64,000 nucleotides of DNA from Anaeramoeba flamelloides (taxonomy: Eukaryota > Metamonada > Anaeramoebidae): contig JANTQA010000070.1 of NCBI GenBank assembly GCA_027625915.1, positions 7,569,001 to 7,633,000 on the forward strand, written 5' to 3'. The position numbers and the translations under genes were made by a program. Below, in pieces: positions 11,201 through 23,598 of the stretch; position 1 is the stretch's first letter, and the number at the start of each line of letters is the position of its first letter. The notes beneath the pieces were generated by a model that saw nothing but the letters and a program-made list of their open reading frames with translations, ran no database searches and was not told the DNA's origin.

Positions 11201-14200
11201 TCGGTTGCAATCTTTTGAATTTGCATTGGAGTTTCATCAAAATTACATTCTTCATTGGTTAAATCCCATTTGAGTTCTTGACTTTCGACTGATAACCAAC
11301 TTGGTAAAAAGCACTATCGTCTGCTTTCAAAAAGCTATAAGTTATAGTATCATCTTCAGGATCAGTAAAGGTTTGAGTAGTAGTAATTGTTCCTGTTGTC
11401 TTTCTGTAAACATCATAACTTGATGCACCATCATTGTTGTAGACAGGTGCTTCATTAATTGTTTTTAAAGTAAAAGAAGCAGTGGCTGTCTGAGAACAAT
11501 CATCAGTTGCAGTTACTACAATGGCACGATCTTTAGTATCATCATTTTTAGTTGTAATATCTGAGTCTACAGTAAATACACCTGTAGCTGCGTCTAATTT
11601 TAACCATGATACAGGAGCAGCAGCATCAATTGTATATGAATATGCCAAGGTATCACCAATCGTAGAATCATCATCAGAAAAAGTTGTTGATGTATCGTAA
11701 CTTAAGGTATCTCCAGTATTGTTGATCTCTTGATCTACAAGATCATCAGCACTCGTTGGTGATCTGTTGTCTAGAATTTCAATCGCAAATTCTGCTTTTA
11801 CTGAATTTGTGTTTCCATGTGCATCGGTTGCAATCTTTTGAATTTGCATTGGAGTTTCATCAAAATTACATTCTTCATTGGTTAAATCCCATTTGAGTTC
11901 TTGACTTTCGACTGATAACCAACTTGGTAAAGCACTATCGTCTGCTTTCAAAAAGCTATAAGTTATAGTATCATCTTCAGGATCAGTAAAGGTTTGAGTA
12001 GTAGTAATTGTTCCTGTTGTCTTTCTGTAAACATCATAACTTGATGCACCATCATTATTGTAGTCAGGTCCTTGATTTTTTAATGTTAAAATAAAAGTAT
12101 CATCAACTGAATTAGAACAACCATCAGCTGCTGTTACTACAATGTTAACGGTGGTTGTATCGTCTTGTATATTTGTAATATCTGCCGTTTTATCAAATAC
12201 ACCTGTACCGGAATTTAATTCTAACCATGTTGGACTTGTAGCACTACCATCATATGTAAAAGTATATGATAAGGTATCATCAGCATTATCATCAGCAAAA
12301 TAACTTGAAATATCCCAACTATCAGTACCCTTGTTATTTACTTCTTTATCCGGAATCGCACTAACTAAATTTGGTGCAACATTTTCAACAGTCAAAGTAA
12401 AACTATTTGCATCTGAACTTTCACAACCATCTGAGGCAAAAACGTCAACAGTATAAGTTTCGTCATCACAACCAGTTTTGGGAGTATCTGTTGCAGTAAA
12501 CTCGCCTGAATCTTCATTTAAAACTAACCAAGTTTCAGTCGAACCGGCAATTTCATAAGAATATTTTAAAGTTTGACCAGAATCACTCTCTATAAATTTA
12601 CCCGTTGGTACAAATGACCAAGTCGTATCATCTTTACCTGCAATACTTTGATCCGCAATTGTACCATCCGTTGTTGGTTTTGTATTTTGAAGTTGGAATT
12701 TAAAGTTATCTGTAGTAGACACAGTTTGTCCAAATTCATCTTCTACTGTTATGGTAATAGGATAATTAACTGGGGCTGCTTCTGTTGCACAATCACAATC
12801 ACCACTCGTTGTATCAAAATCAATTTTCATCGTATCATCATTCGAAAAGACAATAAAAGTATTAGTACCAGTTGCGCTATATGTTAAAGATGATTTAACA
12901 TCACTTGCTACTGATCCCGTATATTCATAATCAGTAAGAACAGTTGGTTTTTTAATAATTTCTGTTACTGTAGATGCATCAGTCCATACAGGTGGATCAA
13001 TTTTTTTATAAACATCTGCTACTTGACCTCCACCAATCGAATATACAGTAGTACTATCAGTATGATAAACAAAGGCAAGATAACCTGCAACTGCGTTAAA
13101 ATCAATATTCAAACTACTTTCAGTCCCAGCTGTAGTTACACTAACGGTTAAATCTTCAGTAGCGCACCAGTCTATCGCTGTTAAAGTATTATCAAAATGT
13201 CGAAATTCAACATCACCATTATCTACCCAAGATGCTACAAAATTATCGTCAGTTGTTAAAATTAATTTTGGTTCGTTTTTATTAGCAGAATCAATATTTA
13301 ATTGGGTTAAAAGACCATCTAGTGCCGGTGTGCTATCGAATATATTAATTTTTTGTGCCTGAATATCACCAGAATTATCCGTAAACGCAACAACAGCTTT
13401 ATCACTTGCTAAACAAATAACCACAATATCTTTCAAAGTAACTACTTCGGTACTAACCTGAAATTCTGTTCCAAACATTCCACTATTAACATTTGTCTTT
13501 TTAATAAAATTTAAAACGCCATTAGTACCATCATCAAAACTATATGCTATAACAACTTGTACACCATCAGTTGCGATACTTGGTCTATAACAAATCGCTG
13601 TACCATCTCCAGTACAAACAATATTATCTGGTATTTTATTAGTAAAATCATTAAAAGCCAATTCTTGTTCACCAATAAAATTATAAGTGTTTGTATAAAA
13701 ATATGCAACTAAAAGCGTGTTTGCTGTCACAGCCATATCAAAATCTAAAACTTCAGTTGTTGTTGTTGGTGCTACAGATCCAGTCACAGCATCGCTACAG
13801 GCCTCAGTAGAACAATATTCAAGAACAATTTCTAAATTTGTCACGTCTATTGCTCCAATAACAAAAGCTGATCCACTACATACAACTTTTGGTTTTGAAT
13901 AAGTTTGGGCGCTAAAAATATCACTTGCTGCAGTACTCTCAGTTCCATCAACGTTTTGAACCGTATATTGAATTTCTTTTAAAATAGTTTTTTTTTTTTG
14001 AACAGATTTAATTTTTTAAATTTTTAAAATTTTCTAATTTAATATTCCTTGCAAAAAAAAATTAAAATTCTCAAATACCATATAAAAATAAAAAATAACA
14101 AAGAAAAAAAAATAAAAATTCAAACTATTAGTTGTGGTCTCACGAAAAACATAAACTTGTTTTCCATCATCTAAAACACAAACGTCTCCTTCAATTTCAT

Positions 14201-14854
14201 CGACTGTATTGCTACTAAAAGCATTATCACTTGCTTCCATATTTTTAAAAGCATAACTATTGACTATTTTACAAAGAAATTAAATAAGAAAATAAAAATA
14301 AAAAAAAAAAAAAAAAAAATAAGTAAAAAAATATTAATTAACCTTAAAAAGACGATAAACTAAAAATTCTTAATTTATAAAAAAAACTATCAAAAAGACA
14401 AAAAATTAATTAAAAAAAAAAAAAAAAAAATAAATAAATAAAAAACCAATTTTAGTTCGAATTACAAGAATTTATACAAAGTAAATTTTAATAAATTCTC
14501 ATAAAGGTGTTTTTTTGATGAAATTTTCAATTAGAACAACCCACAAAAACTATTTTTCATAAAATATTCATTTTTAATGGGTTATACATCGAATTTATTT
14601 CAAACCAATAGTCTCAAGAAAAGAATCCCCAAGATAAAAATTAAAAATAATAATCTCTTCTTTAAAAACATCAAACAAAATTTTAAATAAAAGAAACAAA
14701 AAAATAATATTAAAAAATTTAAACAAAAAGAAAGAAAGAAAAAAAAAAAAGATAAAATAATAATTTTTAAAATAAAAAAAAAAAAAAAAAAATTTTTACC
14801 ATAAGAAGAAAATATCAAAAGAAAGCTAAACAAAACAAAAAGTTTGAGTTTCAT
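8203..14854 (-). CDS. Giant type I membrane protein with cadherin-like (CADG/dystroglycan-type) modules and Ser/Asp tail
   Basis: Probable adhesion or surface-recognition protein of about 1,987 aa. Model: exon 1 14854-14800 (signal peptide MKLKLFVLFSFLLIFSSY), exon 2 14263-14126, exon 3 13975-8203. All junction phases agree. Residues about 25-480 contain short beta-propeller-like repeats (LVAYFY, VVIAYSF, VASWVDNGD). About 13 modules of roughly 100 aa follow, each with a D-Q/E-I start, a W-L core (PTWLEL, SWLKLDAATGVF) and a closing TVTDDC-type strand. A transmembrane helix (GGVIAGSIIGSIAFVALCF) lies about 160 residues from the end. The last 95 residues are almost only Asp and Ser. Two additional A bases at 11306-11310, compared with the sister repeats, shift the frame. 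Without them total coding length is divisible by three. Start and exon 3 acceptor (TTTTAAAAG) are inferred. Confidence 0.88.
8206..8490 (-). repeat. Coding (TCA/TCG/TCT) array encoding Ser/Asp tail
   Basis: A coding microsatellite of Asp and Ser codons at the 3' end of the membrane-protein gene. GAT and GAC codons are mixed, which argues that the protein tract is kept by selection and is not only slippage. On the predicted type I topology it is cytosolic. Confidence 0.85.
10201..12065 (-). repeat. Three near-identical 621-bp tandem coding units (207 aa, two CADG modules each)
   Basis: Unit boundaries (AGGTACTTCA or AGGTGCTTCA) lie at 10201, 10822 and 11445, and the next, diverged boundary lies at 12066. 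Spacings are 621, 623 and 621 bp; the middle unit carries the two extra bases. Only scattered single-base differences separate the units, in contrast to the strongly diverged modules on either side. This indicates recent duplication or gene conversion. Confidence 0.9.
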
Positions 14855-16023
14855 TTCTTTTTTGTGTTTAATTATTTTAAGTTTTCTAATAGAAAAAAAA
14901 AACAATAAAAATAAATTAAAAACAAATAAAAAGGAGTAAAAAAAAAAAATGAATCATTAATAAATGAAAACCTTAAAAATTCACAGAAACAGAAGACAAA
15001 GATACGTATAACTAAAACCAATTTCTGATTATCGAATTTTTTTCTAGAAGAAGTAACATAAAAGTTTTTTTTCAAAAGGATTACAACAACACACAAAGTC
15101 TGTTCTCAAAGAGAAGCCAACTCAATTTTGGAATCTATCTCACACTTAATTTTGTCGAAAATAATAGCATCTTTGAAAAACGACTTTGAAAAGAGTTTAT
15201 TAGAAAGCTTTCCCTGAACTTGTCTTGTTTAATTTGATTTAACTGAGAATTTTACATTTTTTTTAACAAAAAATTTTTTTATTTCATAAATCAAATTTTC
15301 AAATAAATTTTACACATTCCTGAGAAAATTTCGAGATTCAAAGAGATCTTAAAATTTCAATCTCAAATTTCTCACACTCTTTTTAAAAAATAAAATCCTC
15401 AAAAATCAAAATGCTAAATTTTTCATTTGGAAAAAACTCTGGAAATGTTTTACTTAAACAATTTGATTTATTAAATAAAAAAAATTTTAGTCTTATTGGT
15501 ATGAGAAATAGTGTTGGAAATTTCAACAAGAAACGAAACTATGGAAATTTCAAAATGTTTGACTTTAATTTTTTCACTTGAAGAATTTTAAACATTTTCT
15601 TATTTAATTTGACAACTTCATCTTTCGTCAATTGAACAAGAAATCCGAAACAACACACCAAACACTTGTTTTTTTCAAGAATTATTGATCTTTTGGAATT
15701 ACTTTCAGAAATATTCTCAAACAATCTCGATTTGAATTTTTTGTGGGTTGGAACAGATGAAACGAAAAAATACTTTTTTTCCAAAAAGAAGTAACTAATT
15801 TTGAATATTTGTTCAAATTTTAAACAATCACAAAATTGATAGGATCCAAACTCGTGGTTGTGTTCAATTTCAAACTAATTGTTTCTATGAGATTTTTATG
15901 TTGTTATTTTACGCAATTAATTTGAGAACAATACTTTTCTAACTCAAAAATGAGAAGAAAAAAAGTGGAGAGGCAAGTTTTTAAAAAACGGTTGTTCTGT
16001 GAATATGAATTATTTGTTTTCAT
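14855..16023. other. Upstream region of the cadherin-like gene, no firm gene
   Basis: A/T-rich leader and promoter region for the minus-strand membrane-protein gene. It contains two overlapping weak small frames: 15411-15581 on plus (56 aa, starts MLNFSFGKNSGNVLL) and 15539-15784 on minus (81 aa). Confidence 0.4.
15539..15784 (-). CDS. Possible small protein, unknown
   Basis: An 81-residue open frame with less biased composition than neighbouring DNA. It includes a cysteine-containing hydrophobic patch (KCLVCCFGFLVQL) followed by a basic amphipathic stretch (KLNKKMFKILQ). It overlaps a 56-codon plus-strand frame, so at most one is likely real. No family is recognised and chance is quite possible. 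Confidence 0.2.
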   Translation of the reverse strand: MEKKYFFVSSVPTHKKFKSRLFENISESNSKRSIILEKNKCLVCCFGFLVQLTKDEVVKLNKKMFKILQVKKLKSNILKFP

Positions 16024-16296
16024 TTAAGGACTATTCGAATTTTATGCTCTGTGAGGGTTGGAATACCATACAGTAAATGGCTCAAATGTTTAAAAAGTTA
16101 TAGGTTTTGCTGAAAGTCAAAATATTGCAATTTTTCGGATTATTAAATGTTTGCTTGAAAATTAAAAAAATGTTTGGAGATCCGAAAAATTGCAATATTT
16201 TGACTTTCAGCAAAACCTATAACTTTTTAAACATTTGAGCCATTTACTGTATGGTATTCCAACCCTCATAGAGCATTAAATTCGAATAGTCCTTAA
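16024..16296. mobile_element. Near-perfect 117-bp-arm palindrome (young foldback MITE)
   Basis: The left arm 16024-16140 and right arm 16180-16296 are reverse complements with only two mismatches by eye, around a 39-bp spacer. The ends read TTAAGGACTATTCGAAT and its complement. If the terminal TTAA is a target duplication, the element proper is 16028-16292 with GGACTATTC ends, a TTAA target as used by piggyBac-type transposases. That family link is an inference. Confidence 0.85.
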
Positions 16297-18475
16297 TCTG
16301 ATTTTTAAAAAAGTTTTACATCTTTTCAAAAATATTTTTTTTATTGACAGTAGGCTGAGGTATTCTTTCTTGAACACTGTTTTGGAATTTTTGTTTGACG
16401 AATTACCAACAATTTCCTCAAAAACAACAATTTTTATCTCTCATCAAACCAAAACAAGAATTCTTTTTTAAGGTTCAGCTGGAAATTATGGTATATGGTT
16501 ACTATTTTAATGCCACGGTTCAAATCTCTTCGATTTATGAATTTCAAGTTCAATTCCTCGAAAAAAGTGTTAATTGCAAGTGACTTATGATATTGGAAGA
16601 GCAAACCAGGGGCCACTATTTTACTTTTCAGTCTAATTTACAACTTCTTATTTAAAAGAGCATTTCTGGAGTTTAAGGGACTAGTAATTCTTATTTGTTT
16701 TTTTTTTTCCCAAAGGTAATGGAGGAATTATTTACCCAAGGATACAATTAAACCACTCTGTGCAACCCCGTTTACCAACTTTCGAGAAATGAGTAATCAT
16801 TTTAAAAGAGTTCATTTTTACCAATTAATTTTTGTTTAAAAAGATCTGATCCTTTTTGTTTTGGATTTTTTGATCAAGTATCAGAAAAAAGAAAAATTTA
16901 CAAAAGATTTTTATTTTCAAGAAATCTCACTTTGAAAATTTCTGATAGTCTTTTTCGAACAAAAAAAATTGAAACTTTAACCCTATTTTAAAAATACCCC
17001 AAAAAAGAAACTAACTGTTGAGTGCTTGAAGATCTAGAAAAAATTGATTATTTATTTTATTTACTAAGATTTATTAAATTGCTAAAAATTAAAAATATTG
17101 GAGTAATATTCCCTTTCAAAAACTAAGGATATATATAACAAATTGTGTTTATGGAAATCAGTCACTTGTGAATATCTTATTTTTTTTTTTTTGATTTTTT
17201 GATATACTAATTATTAATTAGAATTAATTTTATTTTTTTGAAAATCTTTAAAAAAATGAGAAAAAGAGTAAAACCTATTGGTAAGTCTAATCTTTGAGTT
17301 ATTAAATATCCACTCATAGAAAAAAGGCCTGTGTATTAATTTTTGATAAAAAATAATCAAATTAATAAGTATTTATTTATTAATAAGATGAATTTTCAAC
17401 CTTTAAAAAAGCATTTTGAGAGAATTTTGAATGAAACTATTTGGTTGTTTTTCTTGTCCTCCCTTTTTTATTCGAAAAGAAGAAAAAACCATTTTGAAGT
17501 GTTCTTCAGTTAAATAAATTATATATTTTTCTAAAGTTTAAAATAATTATTGGATTATAATTTTTTTGAAAATAAAGTAGATTTTTTGATAGGGTTATTT
17601 TCAAAAATAAGCAATATTATTTTTTTTATATTACTTTTAAACATTTTCTTTATTATAAAAAGATTTCTTTCTTCTCCAACGATAATATTTTTATTTAAAT
17701 AATTTAGAAATATGTTGTATTTCGAACTTTTCTAAAATGAGAAAAATGTATTAAAATTTTTAAAAAGGAATAACAGTTTTTTTGAAAATAGGCAGATTCA
17801 AAAGCAATTTTAACCCTATAAGACACATATTTTTACTTCCATTTTTAATTTCAAGATACAGTAAGTTTTTTGAATTTGATACCAAATATATTTGAACATT
17901 TTTTTAATTAATACTAACCCCTTGAATATGTTATAAGGACTAGACCTCACACTAACACACACCTAGGAAATTTTAAAAAATCACGTGATTTGATTTTCAT
18001 TTATTAAAAATAATTTTCATTATGAAGAAATTGGATAACAAAATTTATAATTTTGAATTTAAAAAAAACCCCAAATAAAAATAAAAATATTTAATAAGAT
18101 TTTTGATCAAGAAATTTTAAAAAACAAATTTTTTGAATAGATTTATAAATACAAATTGAAATTTTATAACCTTTCAAAACCACAAAATAAACTGTAAAAA
18201 AGATTTAGAAAAGTTTTGTGTATTTTCTTGTTTTCATAGAATTGGAAAGGAAATTTAAAAAATAAAAATCTAAGACTGTTTGACACAGGAAAGGTCAAAG
18301 GCTAACATTTGTTTGAGATTTTAACAATTTTTATTTTTTTTTTGAAAAAGATATTCTCAGTCGAAATTTAACTTAGATCGAAGAAACCAATCCATACACA
18401 TTTTAGAGACAATTTTCAAGCTTTTATGTGGACTCATATTACCTATATGATAAGTTATCTAAAAAAAAATAAACC
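16297..18475. other. Intergenic A/T-rich DNA
   Basis: A 62-codon plus-strand frame at 16395-16583 and its antisense shadow are present but carry no recognisable motif. Otherwise A/T tracts only. Confidence 0.4.
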
Positions 18476-19046
18476 CCTTTTCAAAAATTGTGAATCACCT
18501 GAAATAATAAATTGAAAAAAAAAAAAAATATCATTTAGTATCCAAGAACAATTAATAACTAAATGTGATTTGCAATTCATTTTTAAATCCTTCTGAATCT
18601 ATAAAAGCCCGATATATTAAAAATTAAAAAAAAAAAATAAAACCCAAAAACTAAAAAAAAGTGAGTCACAATTTTTGAAATGAGCATTACTGATTTTTTA
18701 TAACTGAACTTTCACTGAAAAAAAGTTAAATAACAAGATTTTTTATGAATAATTAAATCCATTTTCAAAGACATTGTATTTTCTCAATTTTCTTAGTGAT
18801 TAATTGTCTTTTTGAAGATCTCTTTTTTTTTCCACATGATCTTTTAAAAAAAAAAAAAATCAAAAAAAAAGAAAAACAAAAGAAAAACAAAAATTTAAAA
18901 AATCAAAACTAAAATGTGCAAAATTAGAAAGAATGATTCTGATCAAAAAATTTGAAAATATTTTTTTTGGAAAGAATACTGGAATAAACCCTCAAAACAA
19001 CTTCAATTAACATTATAAAGCGAGTCAAAATTTTTGAAAAATCGTT
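18476..19046 (-). mobile_element. Repeat family A, copy 2 (full length, about 570 bp)
   Basis: Ends are CTTTTCAAAAATTGTGAATC on the left and GCGAGTCAAAATTTTTGAAA on the right, a 20-bp class terminal inverted repeat. A third, internal copy of the motif (GTGAGTCACAATTTTTGAAA) sits at 18661. The whole unit is the diverged reverse complement of 19480-20036. No coding potential is recognisable. A non-autonomous DNA transposon is the most likely identity. Confidence 0.75.
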
Positions 19047-19479
19047 TATATTAGTGTCTTCAAGACAAGTATTAGAATAACAACTGGGTAAACAACCCCT
19101 GTTTGCTTTCATATTAACATCCCGTCGTCGGTTAGTGTGTAGCATAATCAATGGTGTAAATCTTCGGGTAACCTTTTTTTTTTTTACAATGAATAATGGA
19201 AAATTAAGATAATTATTTTCACATCTTTCATTTAAAGATATTTACAAACCCAACAAAAAAAAATACCAGATCTTGATATTCTAAAATATAGAAACAACCC
19301 TAGTACTATATTACCATACCCACCTTTAATTTGATTTTCATATTTTTAATTTATGTTTTTTAAAGTTTTATATATTTTTAGATTTTTTTTGAAAAGTTCA
19401 AAATGCGACCTATTTTCAATTTATTTAAAAAACAAAATATTTTTTACAACTTAGTAATCTAAATTAACTAGATTTCAAA

Positions 19480-20036
19480 AAAAACTGAAACCCTTTATAA
19501 TATTAATGGGAGCTGTTTGATCGTTTATTCATGTATGATTCTCAAAAAAATATTTTCAAATTTTCGGATCATATTCATTTATTCTAATTTTGTAAATTTT
19601 TTTTTTATTTTTCTTTTTTTTACTTTTTTTTTCTTTTTTCTTTTTTTTTGATTAAAAAATTTCTTTTTTTAGAAGAAAGTAAAGAGAGAGAAAAAAAAGA
19701 TCTTGGAAAAGAGAAATAGCAACTAAGAAAAGTTCAACGATATTATGTCTTTTAAAATGTATTTAATTATTAGTAAAAAATCTTCGTTTTAACTTTTGTT
19801 CAGTAAAAGTTCAGTAATAAAAAATAAGTAAGGTTCCTTCTAAAAATTGTGATGAACTTTTTTTTAGTTTTTGGTTTTATTTTTTTAGATTTAAAATATC
19901 AGGTTTTTATATATTTAGAATAATTTAAAAGTGAATTACAAATCAGATTTAATTATTAATTGTTCTTGAATGCCAAAAAATACTTTTTTTTTTCAATTTA
20001 ATATTTCATGTGAGTCACAATTTATGAAATGGAGGT
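19480..20036 (+). mobile_element. Repeat family A, copy 3 (inverted relative to copy 2)
   Basis: It aligns along its length with the reverse complement of copy 2: the CCCTTTATAATATTAATGGG end, the AAGATCTTGGAAAAGAG piece, the internal AAAAATTGTGATGAAC motif, and the end GTGAGTCACAATTTATGAAA. Copies 2 and 3 face each other across about 430 bp, so the pair could form a long imperfect hairpin in RNA. Confidence 0.75.
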
Positions 20037-22152
20037 TATATATATATATATATATATCAACTTAAGAAATTCCCATCTCAATTTTTTAATGTTTATTGTT
20101 TCAGTCTTAAGATACCCTTTTTTACCAACTTGTCTTGCCTTTAAATAATAATAACAATAATAATAAAGTAAAAAAAAAAAATAATCAGCAATTTAGGTAG
20201 ATATGAATAGATTCCCATTATAGATCGGGTGATTACAGTAACATGATTTTACTTGTGAAACATGAGTACAAAGTTAAATTTTCACAAAAACAATTTAATA
20301 TTTTCTGGACAATTAACAAAAAATTAATAATCAAAAAAATTAACTGTATAAATACTGATAAATTCACAAATAAGTTTTTAACTTTTTTGATCTCCTTCCG
20401 ATTTTAAAAAAATATTTTGCTAACCTTTGAAGAAGGATTTTTTTTTTTGGTTCAAATATAAAAAAAACTTTATAAATTAGTTAATAGCAAGAATATTGTT
20501 GAAAAAATGCCTTTTAAAAGTTGATTTTTAAGGAATAATATAAAATGGAAATTGAACCAAAAAAGTTTATAACATTTTTTTGATTTTAATCAGTGATATC
20601 CGGCTTAGGTCTGGGTGAAAAAGAACTTATGACGAACGAATTATCACACTTCTATCAAATAAAAATTGTCTTTTTAAAGCTTACTGTGTAAAAAAAGTGC
20701 CGACAAATGTTGAGAATTGATAAATGATTAAACTTTTACACAGAATCTGGAAAAATTTCAAATTTTTGAATTTTTTCGTTGCTTTTTTGCTCGGCAATTT
20801 TAATTGTGGATATTAGTACAATTATCAATTTTCAAGAATTTTTTTAATCGTTCCAACTTTGAACACCAGTATAACTTTAACGAAAAAAAGAGAGACACAA
20901 CCTTATGTAGTGTTGCAGACATTCTAATTTTTTAAAAGGATTAAATACTTTGCCAAAGAAAACGAAATTCGTTATTTCAGGGTGTGTCAGTCAAATAATT
21001 GATTTGACTTTTTTTGTTTCCTTTGATTATTGAGATAGTTATACTTGGGTACAATCTGGCTTTTGTATTATGTGAATTTTGAAAATATACATTATAAAGC
21101 GAGATCTAATTCACAGAGGGAAGGCGGGTTTGAAGATATCGAGACTATATAATTATTTTGTCTACTCGCTCATTAATTTTCTTAATAACTGGTTATCAAA
21201 AAAAACAGAAAATTAAATAAAGTTTTGTACCCTTTTTAATTTAAAACAATCATCCCCATCAAGGTTTTTTTTTTTACTTTTTTTTTTTTGGTTCAAAACT
21301 AAAATAGATTTTATTAGTGTTCAAAATGACTAAAGAAATACTCAAGATAATATTGACTCTTTTGTAATCAAACAAACATTTTCTCTCAAGTGTCATTCGA
21401 AAGGATGATTTTGGCCCAAACAAAGTCATAAAATACTGTTTTGAGTGATTAAGTCAATTTTGGAAATTGTTTTATTTTTATTGTTGATTATGTAGGGCCT
21501 AAAAAATAAATTAACTTGGTAAAATTTAAATTTTACTCTCTTTCTCAAAAGACATCTTGTCTTTGACCTGAGATTCTTGGACAAATTAAATTTCTTAATT
21601 ATTAAGTCAATTTTTTGAAACATTTGAGATCTGATCGTTTTTTGTTTTGAAAATAAAAGGAGTAAAAATCAATTATTATTTGAAAACAGAGATCAACTCC
21701 CAAGAGAATTTCTTGAATTGTTGTTCATAATTGTACTTTGAGAAATTTTTATGTTATCTTAATACATTAAGTCTTGCCAACAAATAAAAATCCCTGATAA
21801 CTCCTTTTGGGTTGTATGTTTCAAAGGATTGGCACACTTTACTGGAAAAAATCAGAAATTTAAAAAACTATGATGTTTATTTTTTAAACGAAATTATTTA
21901 CAGTTTACGAAAAATAAACTAGTTTTATTTCAAAACTGTGGTTTTTCACCTGAATAAGTGAATATTTTTTCCTATTTTGAATTAGTCAGAAATAAAAATA
22001 ATAAAAGCTTTACTGGGAAATTTTCAACAAAACAGATCAAAATAGCCACATAAAGAAGATCTTAACACTGTAAATTTTTGTACATTTGTTAAAGAGTTCA
22101 TTTTTTTTTTCTTCTTTTTTTTACTTTTATCTTTTTTTATTTTACAGCAAAT
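20037..22152. other. Intergenic and upstream region of the 22.15-kb gene
   Basis: It begins with a (TA)n run near 20038-20058. No gene seen. TTTTATTTTACAG just before the next start codon looks like a 3' splice site, and a possible donor (ACTGTAAATTT, near 22068) would make a short intron of about 77 bp in that gene's 5' leader. Confidence 0.45.
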
Positions 22153-22800
22153 ATGTCTATTTCATCCTTTTTAAAAACACATCCAGAGCTTGAAAAAATA
22201 AAAAAAGATTTTCAGAGTTTGAAGTCATACAACTCAAGATTTCAAACACTCCTGAAACTCCAACCAGAAAGCTTTTCAGGATTGTATTGCTACCAACTGG
22301 AAAAAACTTGGATCAAAAAGCACACAAAAAAAATGTATCTCTATGGCCCGCATAAAGTGAAAATTCAAAAGGATTGCATTTCAGACCTCTCTTTTCTGAC
22401 TTGCAAGACAAGAAGGACAATTGAAAGAGGTGTCAACACATTTTTTAAAAAAAATTTCAATTTGCAAAACTGTTCTTACTATTCAAGGGATTGGCTCACA
22501 TTTAAACTGACAAATTTGAAAGAGATTGAGAATTTAAAAAAGATTAAAAAAAAATTCAAAAGAAAAGGAAAAGAGAAAGGAAAAGTGAAAGGGAAAAGGG
22601 ATTTATTAGAAAAAAGAAGTCACAAAAGAGACAAACACAGGAAGAGGAAAAGAAAATATCGAAGAAATGAGAATGAGGCAAAAAAAGAAAACGAAAATTT
22701 CAGTTATGGGGATAAGGGAGACGACTTGGGATTTGATCACAAATCAGGGAGCAATTCCCTCAAACTTGCAAAAAAAAAGATTCCAATTACAAGTATTCGT

Positions 22801-22833
<33 letters not shown>

Positions 22834-23598
22834 AAAAGAAAGTTGAAGCTAGGACATTTTCAAAATAGATCTCAAAACAGTCTTAATAAAAAAAAACCAA
22901 AATTCATTTTAAAAACAGACCTCGAGAAACAAAAGAAACAACTCAACACACGTGTGGTTAAGAATGATATTAATACGGACCAATTAAAAAAAACCAAAAA
23001 CATAAACGTTAAAGCTAAAAATGAAATACATTTAAGGGAGAAAATAATTTCCACAACAAAGTCTCAAAATATACTTTTAAAATTATATAAATCTGAAAAC
23101 GAAGCCAACCAGTTCTTAAGTGTAAACCAAAATATGAATGAAAATAAATGTAAAAATGATCATGCTTTGGAATTAGAACAGAATAGCCCTATTATGGGTT
23201 CCGAAAACTTTGATATTTATGGTTTTGACGATCCAAATTCTGACTCCTGTTATGAAGATATGTTTGGATTCAATTATGACGACAATGGAAATGGAAATGG
23301 AAATGGAAATGGAAATGAAAATGGAAATGGAAACGTAAACAATGGCAAAAACAACAATAAAATTGATCAGCTTTATATTATTGAACCAAGCCAAATGTTA
23401 AATGATGGCGAACTTGCCGCAGATATCGAATTTGTTAATAAGAATGAAAAAAATGTTGTAATATCTGAATCGGACTTTACATTCTTGAAAAGCAATTTCT
23501 CTATTGAAAGAGAGATGGACGAAAACTTTGTAAACTTTTTTCATAATGATGGGGAGTTTATGCGAATTAACGAAATAAATGATCCTTTAGAGTGTTAA
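22153..23598 (+). CDS. Unrecognised charged, low-complexity protein (481 aa)
   Basis: I do not recognise a family. The first 120 residues look ordered: a helical start (FLKTHPELEKIKKDFQSL), then a mixed segment with Tyr/Cys/Trp (FSGLYCYQLEKTWIKKH, FLTCKTRRTIERGVNTFF, SYYSRDWLTFKL). Lys/Arg-rich stretches follow at about 135-175, an (EH)n run at about residues 217-226 from a GAACAC repeat, and a (GN)n run from a GGAAAT repeat at 23287-23331. The acidic C terminus is rich in Asn, Asp and Phe. The basic middle and acidic end suggest a nuclear protein, perhaps a DNA- or chromatin-binding regulator, but this is inference. The start is chosen as the first Met just after a probable 5'-leader intron acceptor (ACAG at 22143-22146). 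No coding intron is needed. Confidence 0.75.

Noticed and set aside
12648-12887. Plus-strand Cys-rich frame
   Set aside because: Antisense shadow of the cadherin-like gene.
18924-19151. 75-codon minus-strand frame with Cys and Arg
   Set aside because: Mostly inside repeat A copy 2, no family motif, and spans the repeat end.
22872-23394. Minus-strand frames antisense to the 22.15-kb gene, including a Ser-Ile repeat
   Set aside because: Antisense translations of low-complexity coding repeats.
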